Shown here piece after piece: positions 17,638-26,463 of a stretch of DNA of 64,000 bases (position 1 is the first letter of the stretch; every line of letters begins with the position of its first letter). The notes beneath the pieces were generated by a model. The model made no database searches. It saw only the letters and a list, made by a program, of their open reading frames with translations, and was not told the DNA's origin. The stretch is from Bacteroides sp. MSB163 (lineage in GTDB: Bacteria; Bacteroidota; Bacteroidia; Bacteroidales; Bacteroidaceae), in assembly GCF_036416795.1 (NCBI RefSeq), contig NZ_CP143867.1:1364001-1428000 (forward strand), written 5' to 3'. Made by a program: the position numbers and the translations under genes.

Positions 17638-17699
17638 CAGCGAATTCAATGACATATTGATAGAATATAGTAAGAGATAACTTAAAAACATATAGAACC

Positions 17700-18092
17700 A
17701 TGAGAACAAAAGTATTTTTAAAAACAGTTGCTTTATCAGCAGTAATTCTTTTTAGTGCTATGGCAGCTTCTGCAGCTAACAAAAACAACCTTATTTACAA
17801 TTCGGAAGAGAAAGACGGAGTGATGGTTGGGCAAACCGTTTACAAAATGGACAGTGGAACTTTAGCAAACTACATGAAGTACAGCTACAAGTATGATGAC
17901 CAAAAACGTATGACGGAAAGCGAAACTATGAAGTGGAACAGCCAAAAGAATACTTGGGAAAACGACCTTCGCATTTGCTACGCCTATCAGGGAAAAAGTA
18001 TCACTACCACTTATTATAAATGGAACAGCAAACAAAAAGCATACGTCCTTGTACCTGACATGACGGTCACAATGGACAATCCAAGCCTGTAA
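17700..18092 (+). CDS. Small secreted DUF3836-type protein
   Basis: This 130-residue protein has a clear signal peptide ending in the ASAANK region (cleavage near residue 25). The mature part is rich in Lys, Tyr and Asn, with repeated short strand patterns (KYSYKYDDQKRMTESETMKW and YYKWNSKQKAYVL) that look like a small beta-sheet of tandem hairpins. I recognise it as the DUF3836 family, common and often highly expressed in Bacteroides. Its function is unknown. It is monocistronic, with its own promoter and terminator. Confidence 0.85.
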   Translation: MRTKVFLKTVALSAVILFSAMAASAANKNNLIYNSEEKDGVMVGQTVYKMDSGTLANYMKYSYKYDDQKRMTESETMKWNSQKNTWENDLRICYAYQGKSITTTYYKWNSKQKAYVLVPDMTVTMDNPSL

Positions 18093-18165
18093 ATCATACA
18101 GATACTCTCTTAAAATTCTAACAAATTGAACAAACCGAAACCTTTATAAGTTTTGTACACCAATG

Positions 18166-18200
18166 AAAGCCGGAATATGCGATGTATTCCGGCTTTTTTC
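18166..18200 (+). terminator. Intrinsic terminator after the DUF3836-type gene
   Basis: The 12-bp stem AAAGCCGGAATA / TATTCCGGCTTT has a 7-base loop and T-rich tail, 74 bp past the stop codon. It ends only about 35 bp before the next start codon. Confidence 0.9.
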
Positions 18201-18232
18201 ATAACTTTACCTTTCAAAAAAATATCTATTTT

Positions 18233-18859
18233 ATGATACCTGCCAACCTCACCCACTACATTGAAACAGAAATTATTCCACGTTATGAGAAGTTCGACAA
18301 GGCTCATAACCTCTCGCACGTACAGGCCGTTATAGAAGAGAGCCTTTCACTTGCCAAACAGTATGATGTAAATGAAAGTATGGCATATACTATTGCCGCT
18401 TACCACGATACCGGGCTTTATCATGATCGTGCTACACATCACCTAATCTCAGGTGAGATTCTGAAGCAAGATGCCGCTCTCCGCGAATGGTTCAATGAAA
18501 TAGAAATAGAAACAATGAAAGAAGCGGTAGAAGATCACCGGGCATCTACGGATCATGAACCTCGGAGTATTTACGGAAAAATAGTCGCAGAAGCAGACCG
18601 TGTGATTGACCCCACTATCACTCTACGCCGTACTGTACAATACGGGCTGAAACAACAACCAGAAGCAGATAAAGAATGGCACTATCAACGTTTTCATCAG
18701 CATTTAATGGATAAATATGCACCTGGAGGATATCTGAAACTCTGGCTTCCAAACTCCAAGAATACAGAACGCCTGAAAGAACTACAAACTATTATCCTAA
18801 ACGAAGAGTTGCTCAAAAAAACATTCAACAAATTATTTTCAGAAGAAAAAAACAATTAA
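18233..18859 (+). CDS. HD-domain phosphohydrolase
   Basis: This 208-residue cytosolic protein starts at the ATG giving MIPANLTHYIETE; an upstream in-frame ATG lies inside the preceding terminator and is unlikely. Metal ligands of the HD superfamily are visible: AHNLSHVQAV (first His), AAYHDTGLYHD (the HD dyad), VEDHRAS, and AEADRVIDP. This arrangement resembles small standalone HD hydrolases (YedJ-like). The substrate, probably a phosphorylated small molecule or nucleotide, cannot be read from sequence. Confidence 0.88.
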   Translation: MIPANLTHYIETEIIPRYEKFDKAHNLSHVQAVIEESLSLAKQYDVNESMAYTIAAYHDTGLYHDRATHHLISGEILKQDAALREWFNEIEIETMKEAVEDHRASTDHEPRSIYGKIVAEADRVIDPTITLRRTVQYGLKQQPEADKEWHYQRFHQHLMDKYAPGGYLKLWLPNSKNTERLKELQTIILNEELLKKTFNKLFSEEKNN

Positions 18860-18869
18860 ACCTCCAATA

Positions 18870-19518
18870 ATGAAAGCACTTTATTATAATGCCATACTTG
18901 GCATATTACTATTCTTTCCCCAAGGTAAGTATCTACATACCCGGAAGTATGCGTGGAACAATTTCAGACTCAAACGGAAATTTCTACATAGATGCCAAAC
19001 CTAAAGAAACCCTATACTTTACCCATGCAGGAAAAGAAGATGCATACAGACAATTACAGGAGAAAGATACTACCGGCTTCATAGTACAAATGCAACCACG
19101 TATTCAAAGATTGAAAAATGTACATGTAAGAAAAGATAAGAAAATCATTGAAAAAGGTGAACCTTATGAAGACGACCGTGATGGTACGTTTGAACTTGTA
19201 TATGCAGATGCCTATTTTCCAGATGGTGAAGAAGCTTTATACAAATTCTTTAAAGAAAACCAACAATATCCTCAAGAAGCTTTTAAGCAAGGGGAAGAAG
19301 GAGAAATACTAATACAGTTCACTATTGATGAAAAGGGTAAAGCTACCGATCCTAAAATCCTCCAGAGTGTATCACCAATGCTGGATCAAGAGGCAAAACG
19401 CCTCGTTCTTTCCATGCCAGCTTGGAAGCCTGCCAGACAAAGAGGTTTGTGTGTGGAAAGTACCTTTATATTGCCTGTCTATTTCCATATAGATATACGG
19501 AAACAATATACAGAATAA
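18870..19518 (+). pseudogene. Broken TonB C-terminal-domain protein (deletion and frameshift near the N-terminus)
   Basis: An ATG at 18870 starts a typical signal sequence (MKALYYNAILGILLFF). That frame stops soon after. In the next frame, from about 18920, the sequence VSIYIPGSMRGTISDSNGNF matches the second half of a carboxypeptidase-regulatory-like beta domain. It is followed by a linker and a TonB C-terminal-type domain (YPQEAFKQGEEGEILIQF... MPAWKPARQRG). The first half of the beta domain, normally between signal peptide and GVSI, is missing. The simplest reading is a deletion that also shifted the frame. The remaining open frame (18889-19518) might still be translated from an internal start, but would lack an export signal. 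Confidence 0.7.
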
Positions 19519-19593
19519 CACTACATAGCATTGAAAGACATAGGGCAACGTTAATTAAAACCTAATCTTTTATCAGATAAACAGAAGAATACC

Positions 19594-19601
19594 TATCTTT
19601 G
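19594..19601 (+). promoter_or_regulatory. -7 element of ychF
   Basis: TATCTTTG followed by GCAG is a full match to the TAnnTTTG consensus, 32 bp before the ychF start codon. Confidence 0.55.
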
Positions 19602-19633
19602 CAGCAAGAAAATAAGTAATAACAAAATAGATA

Positions 19634-20737
19634 ATGGCTTTACAATGTGGTATTGTTGGTTTGCCGAACGTAGGTAAATCAACACTTTTCAACTGTTTGT
19701 CCAACGCAAAAGCGCAGGCAGCAAACTTTCCTTTCTGTACAATAGAACCGAATGTAGGTGTAATTACCGTACCCGATGAGCGCTTGAATAAGCTCGCCGA
19801 CTTGGTACATCCGCAACGAATTGTCCCCACTACAGTGGAAATCGTGGATATTGCCGGATTGGTAAAAGGTGCCAGCAAAGGTGAAGGATTAGGTAATAAA
19901 TTCCTCGCAAATATCCGAGAAACAGACGCTATCATCCATGTGCTGCGTTGCTTCGACGACGAAAACGTGACACATGTAGACGGAAGTGTAAATCCCGTAC
20001 GTGACAAGGAAATCATCGATTATGAGCTACAACTGAAAGACCTTGAAACCATCGAGTCGCGCATACAGAAAGTACAAAAGCAAGCACAGACCGGTGGAGA
20101 CAAGACCGCTAAACTTGCCTACGACGTACTGGTAAAGTACAAAGAGGCACTGGAGCAAGGCAAATCAGCACGCACCGTAGTCTTTGAGACTAAAGATGAG
20201 ATAAAACTTGCCCGCGAACTTTTCCTGCTGACTTCCAAACCTGTGATGTACGTATGCAACGTAGATGAAGCAAGTGCTGTAAAAGGTAATAAATACGTAG
20301 ATATGGTACGGGAATCCGTCAAGGATGAGAATGCCGAAATATTGGTGGTAGCCGCCAAAACAGAAGCGGATATTGCTGAACTGGAGACTTATGAGGACCG
20401 CCAGATGTTCCTCGAAGAAGTAGGACTGGAAGAGTCAGGTGTAAGCCGTCTTATCAAGTCAGCCTACAGCCTGCTGAACCTGGAAACTTACTTCACTGCC
20501 GGTGTACAAGAAGTACGTGCCTGGACGTATGAAAAAGGTTGGAAAGCTCCGCAATGTGCCGGTGTTATCCATACAGACTTTGAGAAGGGCTTCATTCGCG
20601 CTGAAGTTATCAAGTACGAAGACTTTCTGCAATACGGCAGCGAAGCTGCTGTAAAAGAAGCCGGAAAGCTGGGCGTGGAAGGAAAAGAATACATAGTGCA
20701 GGATGGCGATATCATGCACTTCCGGTTTAACGTATAA
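19634..20737 (+). CDS. ychF: Redox-regulated ATPase YchF (Obg family)
   Basis: The protein has 367 residues, the usual size. The P-loop GLPNVGKSTLFN, the G2/G3 region (NFPFCTIEPNVG, VDIAGLVKGASKGEGLG) and the NVDE motif in place of the NKxD of true GTPases fit the ATP preference of YchF. A C-terminal TGS domain follows (AGVIHTDFEKGFIRAEVI). It binds ribosomes and has been tied to stress responses. It ends 13 bp before the ketopantoate reductase gene. Confidence 0.97.
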   Translation: MALQCGIVGLPNVGKSTLFNCLSNAKAQAANFPFCTIEPNVGVITVPDERLNKLADLVHPQRIVPTTVEIVDIAGLVKGASKGEGLGNKFLANIRETDAIIHVLRCFDDENVTHVDGSVNPVRDKEIIDYELQLKDLETIESRIQKVQKQAQTGGDKTAKLAYDVLVKYKEALEQGKSARTVVFETKDEIKLARELFLLTSKPVMYVCNVDEASAVKGNKYVDMVRESVKDENAEILVVAAKTEADIAELETYEDRQMFLEEVGLEESGVSRLIKSAYSLLNLETYFTAGVQEVRAWTYEKGWKAPQCAGVIHTDFEKGFIRAEVIKYEDFLQYGSEAAVKEAGKLGVEGKEYIVQDGDIMHFRFNV

Positions 20738-20750
20738 TCAATTACAGGTT

Positions 20751-21659
20751 ATGAAATATCTCATAGCCGGTACAGGCGGCGTAGGAGGCAGTATCGCCGC
20801 TTTTCTTTCTCTTGCCGGGAAAGATGTGACTTGTATAGCCCGCGGCGAACACTTGACTGCCATACGCGAACATGGATTGCGCCTGCACTCTGACCTGAAA
20901 GGTGAACATACACTACCGGTAAAAGCATATACTGCCGAAGAATATAACGGCAGTGCCGATGTCATTTTCGTATGTGTCAAAGGTTATTCGGTTGATTCTA
21001 TCACTGACTTAATCAAGCGTGTATCGCATAAAGACACTATTGTCATCCCCATTCTCAATGTATATGGGACAGGTCCGCGCATTCAGCGCCTTGTACCTGG
21101 AGTAACGGTACTGGATGGCTGTATTTACATTGTCGGTTTCGTATCAGGTAAAGGTGAAATTACCCAGATGGGAAAGATATTCCGCTTGGTTTACGGAGCA
21201 CATAAAGGTACGGTTGTTCCCCGTGGAACGTTGGAGGCTGTTCGGCAAGATTTAGAAGAAAGTGGCATCAAAGCAGAAATATCTCCGGACATCAATCGGG
21301 ATACCTTTGTGAAGTGGTCTTTCATCTCTGCCATGGCTGTTACCGGAGCTTATTACGATGTGTCTATGGGCGGAGTACAGAAGCCCGGCAAGGTTCGGGA
21401 TACATTCATTGGTCTTTCAAAAGAAAGCGCCGCTTTGGGCCGGAAATTGGGTATTGAGTTCAAAGAAGACATTGTGGAGTATAACCTCAAAGTAATCGAC
21501 AAACTTGCCCCGGAAAGCACCGCCTCCATGCAGAAGGATATAGCCAAAGGACATGAAAGCGAAGTACAAGGACTGCTATTCGATATGATTACTGCTGCTG
21601 AGGAACAAGGAATCGACATTCCGACGTATCGGATGGTGGCGGAGAAGTTCAGAAGTTGA
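20751..21659 (+). CDS. panE: 2-dehydropantoate 2-reductase family protein
   Basis: This is a 302-residue NADPH-dependent reductase, started at the ATG after ychF (MKYLIAGTGGVGGSIAAF). The Rossmann glycine pattern GTGGVGG lies at residues 7-13. The C-terminal domain has the family lysine region NRDTFVKWSFISAMAV. The family reduces ketopantoate to pantoate for coenzyme A synthesis. Bacteroidetes may carry more than one paralogue, so the panE role is likely but not proved. It lies between ychF and lgt on the same strand with short gaps. Confidence 0.85.
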   Translation: MKYLIAGTGGVGGSIAAFLSLAGKDVTCIARGEHLTAIREHGLRLHSDLKGEHTLPVKAYTAEEYNGSADVIFVCVKGYSVDSITDLIKRVSHKDTIVIPILNVYGTGPRIQRLVPGVTVLDGCIYIVGFVSGKGEITQMGKIFRLVYGAHKGTVVPRGTLEAVRQDLEESGIKAEISPDINRDTFVKWSFISAMAVTGAYYDVSMGGVQKPGKVRDTFIGLSKESAALGRKLGIEFKEDIVEYNLKVIDKLAPESTASMQKDIAKGHESEVQGLLFDMITAAEEQGIDIPTYRMVAEKFRS

Positions 21660-21686
21660 AACAATAAACTTAATAAAAAATATATT

Positions 21687-22520
21687 ATGCTTCCATTACT
21701 CAGCATCAATTGGGACCCAAACCCCGAACTATTCAATCTGTTCGGCCATATTCCCGTACGCTATTACGGTCTGTTATGGGTCATCGGTATCGCCTGTTCC
21801 TATTTCGTAGTCCGCTACCAGTACAGAGACAAGAAAATCGGTGATGACAAGTTCGAACCGCTGTTCTTTTACTGCTTTTTCGGCATACTCATCGGAGCAC
21901 GCCTAGGACATTGCCTGTTCTATCAGCCGGAATACTATCTTCATCATTTCTGGGAGATGATATTGCCTATACAGTTCTTGCCCGATGGAGGTTGGAAATG
22001 GACCGGCTATGCAGGTCTCGCCAGTCATGGAGGCACGCTGGGGCTGATGATAGCCCTATGGCTGTACTGCCGCAAGATGAAAATGCACTATATGGACGTA
22101 TTGGACATGATTGCCGTAGCAACTCCTATCTGCGCCTGCTTCATCCGCCTTGCCAATCTGATGAATTCTGAAATTATCGGTAAAGTGACCGATGTGCCTT
22201 GGGCATTTGTATTCGAACGGGTAGATATGCTTCCCCGGCACCCGGCACAGCTTTACGAAGCAATCGCCTACTTCATTTTCTTCCTGCTGATGATTTTCCT
22301 GTATAAGAATTACGGCAAGAAGCTGCATCGTGGTTTCTTCTTCGGACTCTGTCTGACAGAAATTTTTGTATTCCGCTTCTTCGTAGAATTCCTGAAAGAG
22401 AATCAGGTAGATTTCGAAAATAGCATGTCACTGAATATGGGACAATGGCTCAGTGTTCCGTTTGTAATCATAGGAGTGTATTTCATGTTTTTCTACGGAA
22501 AGAAGAAAACACAGAAATAA
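21687..22520 (+). CDS. lgt: Prolipoprotein diacylglyceryl transferase
   Basis: This 277-residue inner-membrane protein has about seven membrane helices. It transfers diacylglycerol from phosphatidylglycerol to the lipobox cysteine of prolipoproteins. The start resembles other Bacteroidetes Lgt (FGHIPVRYYGLLWVIGI). The key region reads GARLGHCLFYQPEYY, and SHGGTLGLMIALW and HPAQLYEA are present. It processes the many lipoproteins predicted in this window. A hairpin terminator follows. Confidence 0.96.
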   Translation: MLPLLSINWDPNPELFNLFGHIPVRYYGLLWVIGIACSYFVVRYQYRDKKIGDDKFEPLFFYCFFGILIGARLGHCLFYQPEYYLHHFWEMILPIQFLPDGGWKWTGYAGLASHGGTLGLMIALWLYCRKMKMHYMDVLDMIAVATPICACFIRLANLMNSEIIGKVTDVPWAFVFERVDMLPRHPAQLYEAIAYFIFFLLMIFLYKNYGKKLHRGFFFGLCLTEIFVFRFFVEFLKENQVDFENSMSLNMGQWLSVPFVIIGVYFMFFYGKKKTQK

Positions 22521-22525
22521 AAGAA

Positions 22526-22567
22526 GAATGAGGATGTATCAGACACGATTCTGATGCATCCTCATTC
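22526..22567. terminator. Convergent hairpin between lgt and the helical protein
   Basis: A 17-bp stem (22526-22542 with 22551-22567, one wobble pair) has an 8-base loop. It lies between two converging genes and can act for both. The T run is poor on the plus side. Confidence 0.7.
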
Positions 22568-22570
22568 ACA

Positions 22571-24112
22571 CTATTTACGTTGCCATCTACTCTTCGAGGC
22601 ATGCTCCCGCTTCAGAATATCACTTAGGGGAACTTCAAATATCTTGGCCTCAACCCATGCCACAAAGTCGAACTTACGCAAAATCTGAGTCTCATATTTA
22701 TCCGCATATAAAGCGTGAACTTCCTCCGCCATACTTTCCCATATTTTCGCCCGCTTTTTCCGGTTCGTATCAACCAAAGAGTAACTCAAGAATTTAAGCA
22801 GAAAAGATTCTACCTTCAGATTATACCCTTTATTTTTGGACATTTCCCGCTTGATAGAGCGAACTTCGGACTGGATATAGTCTACATCCCCCAACTCATA
22901 ATGAATCATCACATTCACGATCCTAATGGTACGAAACAGCGGCAGAGAATATAGATGTCCTCTCCCGATAGTCGTACTCAACCGTTTCCGGGCTTTCCTG
23001 TACTCTCCGTTCCCCAAATGAATCAAGGCAACATATAAGGACATTTCCGCCTGTTGTTGCTCTTTTAATAAGGCCATTTTATCAATCAGCGAAGCCTGGT
23101 GTTCAGTAATCCATAAACCAGCCTGCTCAAACTCTCCCCTATCGATATAGGAGAATAACCGGTATATGAATATCACATAAGTTACATTCAACTGAAAACT
23201 CGATGATGGCGAAGACAGTTTCTCCAACTTTCCTATAAAGTAATCCATACCCTCATAATTGTGCATGATGCGAAGACTCTCTAACATACCTTCCACCGTC
23301 ATCAGATAATATACCGGAGGATTATTCCAAAGGTGGGTATTCTCTTCAAACAGTTTATTCAGCTCCACAAATGAATTGAACGCAGCTCTGTAATCTCCCA
23401 CCGTCACAAAGTAATTGGCCTGGAAAAGCTGGTGATTCTTCTTTATCTCAAAGTTCTCGACGCCTGCACTTGCCACGATACTAATCTCACTGGTCACCAG
23501 GTCATCCAGTTTCTGAGTCTCCTCCAACGAACGTGAAGCCCCCCTGTTCAACATCCTGTGCTTCAATAACTCATACAATGAAGACTGCTCATTCAACTGA
23601 CTGATACTTTTCAGCGTACTTTTCATTTTATATTGTTTGTTCAGCAGCTTCTTTTCGTCCACTTCCTCAAAATCCAGCGTTAGGAGATAATTCAGTTCCA
23701 ACCTCTGCGCCACAAGCAACGCAAAATGATTTTCATAATAGACGGCCTTCTCTTTCACCTTTTTCAATACCTGGAAGCATTCCTGATGCATAGACTTCTC
23801 ATACAATACCCTGGCATGCAGCAGCTCATTGAACAACAGATAATAGCTATCCTGCTCTGTTCTCAATTCTGTCAATATCTCTATCAGAAGATCAAACAGG
23901 TAAATAACCACCGTATTGAAAGAAGAAGTGGGTTTTGCCTTCAGGAAACACTGTTTCAGTTCTTCAGGGCCACTGATCTTCTTGTCATCAATCAATCTGA
24001 AAAGGAAGATATAGTCTTTCTCCGGCTTATTGGATATATAGATAGAGAATTCTTTCTTTTCTTGTTTCGTGAGACTATTTATCAATTGGATAAGCGATTC
24101 GGACTTTGGCAT
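22571..24112 (-). CDS. Helical-repeat protein, candidate regulator of the divergent ribose locus
   Basis: This 513-residue protein has no signal peptide or membrane segment and is predicted almost wholly helical. It begins LIQLINSLTKQEKKEFSIYI, an N-terminal pattern I have seen in Bacteroidetes helical-repeat (TPR-like) proteins. I can see no classical helix-turn-helix. It is divergent from the ribokinase gene across 298 bp. In B. thetaiotaomicron the ribose-utilisation regulator gene rusR occupies the matching position, as I recall, so a RusR-like role is an inference from context. It may instead be an unrelated cytosolic repeat protein. Confidence 0.6.
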   Translation of the reverse strand: MPKSESLIQLINSLTKQEKKEFSIYISNKPEKDYIFLFRLIDDKKISGPEELKQCFLKAKPTSSFNTVVIYLFDLLIEILTELRTEQDSYYLLFNELLHARVLYEKSMHQECFQVLKKVKEKAVYYENHFALLVAQRLELNYLLTLDFEEVDEKKLLNKQYKMKSTLKSISQLNEQSSLYELLKHRMLNRGASRSLEETQKLDDLVTSEISIVASAGVENFEIKKNHQLFQANYFVTVGDYRAAFNSFVELNKLFEENTHLWNNPPVYYLMTVEGMLESLRIMHNYEGMDYFIGKLEKLSSPSSSFQLNVTYVIFIYRLFSYIDRGEFEQAGLWITEHQASLIDKMALLKEQQQAEMSLYVALIHLGNGEYRKARKRLSTTIGRGHLYSLPLFRTIRIVNVMIHYELGDVDYIQSEVRSIKREMSKNKGYNLKVESFLLKFLSYSLVDTNRKKRAKIWESMAEEVHALYADKYETQILRKFDFVAWVEAKIFEVPLSDILKREHASKSRWQRK

Positions 24113-24303
24113 AGCATTAGTAGATTTTGAAATAACGAAAGCAAGGTAGAGAAAAAAACAAAAGGAAACAATCTTTTCGCGGAATAATATAAGCTTTAGC
24201 TATATTACAAATATTAAAACACCGCACATACATACACATAAATCTCATTGAACATCAACTATTTAACATTCATATTAACGATATTATATAAATTTACCAG
24301 TAT

Positions 24304-24311
24304 TATATTTG
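24304..24311 (+). promoter_or_regulatory. Candidate -7 element of the ribose-type operon
   Basis: TATATTTG followed by TGCAC matches TAnnTTTG, about 100 bp before the ribokinase start. The rest of the 298-bp divergent region (24113-24410) is AT-rich. I see no strong repeat or operator in it, only scattered AT palindromes near 24187-24210 and 24265-24300. Confidence 0.45.
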
Positions 24312-24410
24312 TGCACTTTTTGTTTGTTTATGAATTATCTATCGCATACATTTGGCGTAGAAAAAGAAAGCACAGTTCCGAATTACTTAATCTTAAACTA
24401 ATTAATAGCC

Positions 24411-25319
24411 ATGAGCAAGAATATCATTGTAATAGGTAGTTGTAATACAGATATGGTCATCAAAGCCGACCGTCTCCCCGTTCCCGGAGAAACAGTAATG
24501 GGTGGCAGTTTCATGATGAACCCCGGAGGTAAAGGGGCTAACCAAGCTGTAGCGGCTGCCCGATTAAAAGGAAATGTGTACTTCATAGCCAAGACCGGCA
24601 ACGATCTATTCGGCAAACGTTCCATAGAGCAGTACGAAGACGAAGGAATTCACGTTGAAAATATCTATTCAGACCCTACCCTCCCTTCCGGAGTGGCACT
24701 GATTATGGTAGACGTGAACGGAGAAAACAGTATCGCTGTTGCCTCCGGAGCCAATGGTTCACTGAGTCCCGAAGATATCCGGAAAGCACAGCCCGCCATC
24801 GAAAAAGGAGATATCCTGCTGATGCAACTGGAAATTCCCATAGAAACAGTGGAATACGCAGCCCAGATAGCAAGCGAACAGGGTATCAAGGTTATCCTGA
24901 ACCCGGCACCCGCCCGCGCACTTTCCAACAAGCTGCTGCAAAACCTGTATATGATTATCCCCAACGAAACGGAAGCCGAAATTCTTTCGGGAATCAAAGT
25001 GACCGACTGGGAAAGTGCCCGGAAAGCTGCGGACATCATCAGCGCCAAAGGAGTGGACATTGTCGTTATCACAATGGGGTCCAAAGGAGCCCTGATTAAG
25101 GAAAACAACGAATACCATGAGGTTTCCGTCCCCAAAGTGAAAGCGGTAGATACCACGGCTGCCGGAGACACCTTCTGCGGCTCCCTATGCGTAGCCCTAT
25201 CCGAAGACATGAACGTGCTGGATGCCGTGAAGTTTGCCAATAAGTGCGCTTCCATCACAGTGACCCGCATGGGAGCACAGTCCGCCCTGCCCTATCGCAA
25301 AGAAATAGATGTTTTATAA
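24411..25319 (+). CDS. rbsK: Ribokinase
   Basis: The 302-residue PfkB-family kinase has both family signatures: GGSFMMNPGGKGANQAVAAA near residue 30 and VDTTAAGDTFCGSL near 248, the latter with the catalytic Asp. It phosphorylates D-ribose to ribose-5-phosphate in the cytosol. The start IVIGSCNTDMVIKADRLP is typical of RbsK. It is 24 bp from the permease gene and heads the SusC/SusD locus, which fits ribose use. Confidence 0.93.
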   Translation: MSKNIIVIGSCNTDMVIKADRLPVPGETVMGGSFMMNPGGKGANQAVAAARLKGNVYFIAKTGNDLFGKRSIEQYEDEGIHVENIYSDPTLPSGVALIMVDVNGENSIAVASGANGSLSPEDIRKAQPAIEKGDILLMQLEIPIETVEYAAQIASEQGIKVILNPAPARALSNKLLQNLYMIIPNETEAEILSGIKVTDWESARKAADIISAKGVDIVVITMGSKGALIKENNEYHEVSVPKVKAVDTTAAGDTFCGSLCVALSEDMNVLDAVKFANKCASITVTRMGAQSALPYRKEIDVL

Positions 25320-25343
25320 ATAATAACTTTAAATTCTAATACC

Positions 25344-26348
25344 ATGTTTATTGTAGACAGTTACTCATTAGCCGTTATTTTCTGCGTTATCACGATGCTC
25401 TGCTGGGGTTCGTGGGGTAATACACAGAAACTTGCCGGGAAGACCTGGCGTTACGAATTGTTCTACTGGGATTACGTTATCGGTATCCTGGTCTTCTCCC
25501 TCCTTTTAGGATTCACGCTGGGCAGTACGGGAGATGCCGGACGCGGTTTCGTTGAAGATCTGAAACAGATCAGTATGGAGAACTATGCAAGCGCTTTTGC
25601 AGGAGGGGTTATATTCAACCTATCCAATATCCTGCTGTCAGCTTCCGTCTCGATGGCCGGGCTTACGGTAGCATTCCCTCTGGGAGTTGGCATAGCACTG
25701 GTATTAGGGGTTTTCGTCAACTACTTTGGCGAACCCAAAGGTGATGCAGTAATCCTTTTCAGTGGTGTGGCGCTAGTGGTACTCGCCATTATTTTCAATG
25801 CTATAGCTGCCGGAAAGATGAATAAGAAAGGAAGCAGTACGAATAAGAAAGGAATTTTTATCGCCATCATAGCAGGTGTACTGATGTCCTTCTTCTACCG
25901 GTTCGTTGCCGCTGCCATGGACTTAAATAACTTTGAGTCGCCTACTCCCGCAATGGCTACTCCGTATTCGGCATTCTTTATATTCGCAATAGGTATCTTC
26001 ATAAGCAATTTCATTATCAACACCATCGTGATGAAGAAGCCGTTTGTAGGTACTCCGGTAAGCTATAAAGAGTACTTCCAAGGCAAATTCAGCACACACA
26101 TGGTCGGAGTGTTGGGAGGAGCCATCTGGGGATTAGGTACGGCTCTGAGTTACATTGCAGCAGGGAAAGCCGGCGCGGCTATCTCGTATGCTTTGGGACA
26201 GGGAGCGCCTATGATTGCAGCTTTGTGGGGCATATTTATCTGGAAAGAGTTCAAAGGCTCTTCACGGACGGTAAATATCCTTCTGGCTTGCATGTTCGTT
26301 CTGTTTATATCCGGTTTAGGAGCAATTATCATCTCCGGAGCCAATTAA
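25344..26348 (+). CDS. Inner-membrane sugar permease (GRP/RhaT-like, probable ribose transporter)
   Basis: This 334-residue protein has about ten membrane helices, in the DMT-type sugar-uptake group. Conserved segments include CWGSWGNTQKLAGKTWRYEL, VAFPLGVGIALVLGVFVNY and GAAISYALGQGAPMIAALWG. It probably imports ribose after SusC delivers it to the periplasm, a position equal to the RusT permease of B. thetaiotaomicron. Substrate assignment rests on the flanking ribokinase and nucleoside hydrolase. Confidence 0.82.
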   Translation: MFIVDSYSLAVIFCVITMLCWGSWGNTQKLAGKTWRYELFYWDYVIGILVFSLLLGFTLGSTGDAGRGFVEDLKQISMENYASAFAGGVIFNLSNILLSASVSMAGLTVAFPLGVGIALVLGVFVNYFGEPKGDAVILFSGVALVVLAIIFNAIAAGKMNKKGSSTNKKGIFIAIIAGVLMSFFYRFVAAAMDLNNFESPTPAMATPYSAFFIFAIGIFISNFIINTIVMKKPFVGTPVSYKEYFQGKFSTHMVGVLGGAIWGLGTALSYIAAGKAGAAISYALGQGAPMIAALWGIFIWKEFKGSSRTVNILLACMFVLFISGLGAIIISGAN

Positions 26349-26353
26349 TCCGG

Positions 26354-26411
26354 CTCTCACTCGATCTCATAAATTAATGCTTTCTTTTTCTAACTTCATC
26401 GAGTGAAAGAG
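26354..26411 (+). other. Hairpin between permease and SusC genes
   Basis: TCACTCGAT (26357-26365) and ATCGAGTGA (26398-26406) pair perfectly, with extra CTC/GAG pairing around bulges and a 32-base T/A-rich loop. No T run follows the stem, so it is not a clear terminator. It may set relative expression of the cytosolic genes and the outer-membrane genes. Confidence 0.5.
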
Positions 26412-26463
26412 GAAATTGCCTGAACTAAATATACATTTTCGTTCAACCTAAAATTTTTAATAC

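Noticed and set aside
24248..24439. 63-codon frame between the helical protein and ribokinase
   Set aside because: It overlaps the ribokinase start and the predicted promoter, and its composition is AT-driven hydrophobic residues.
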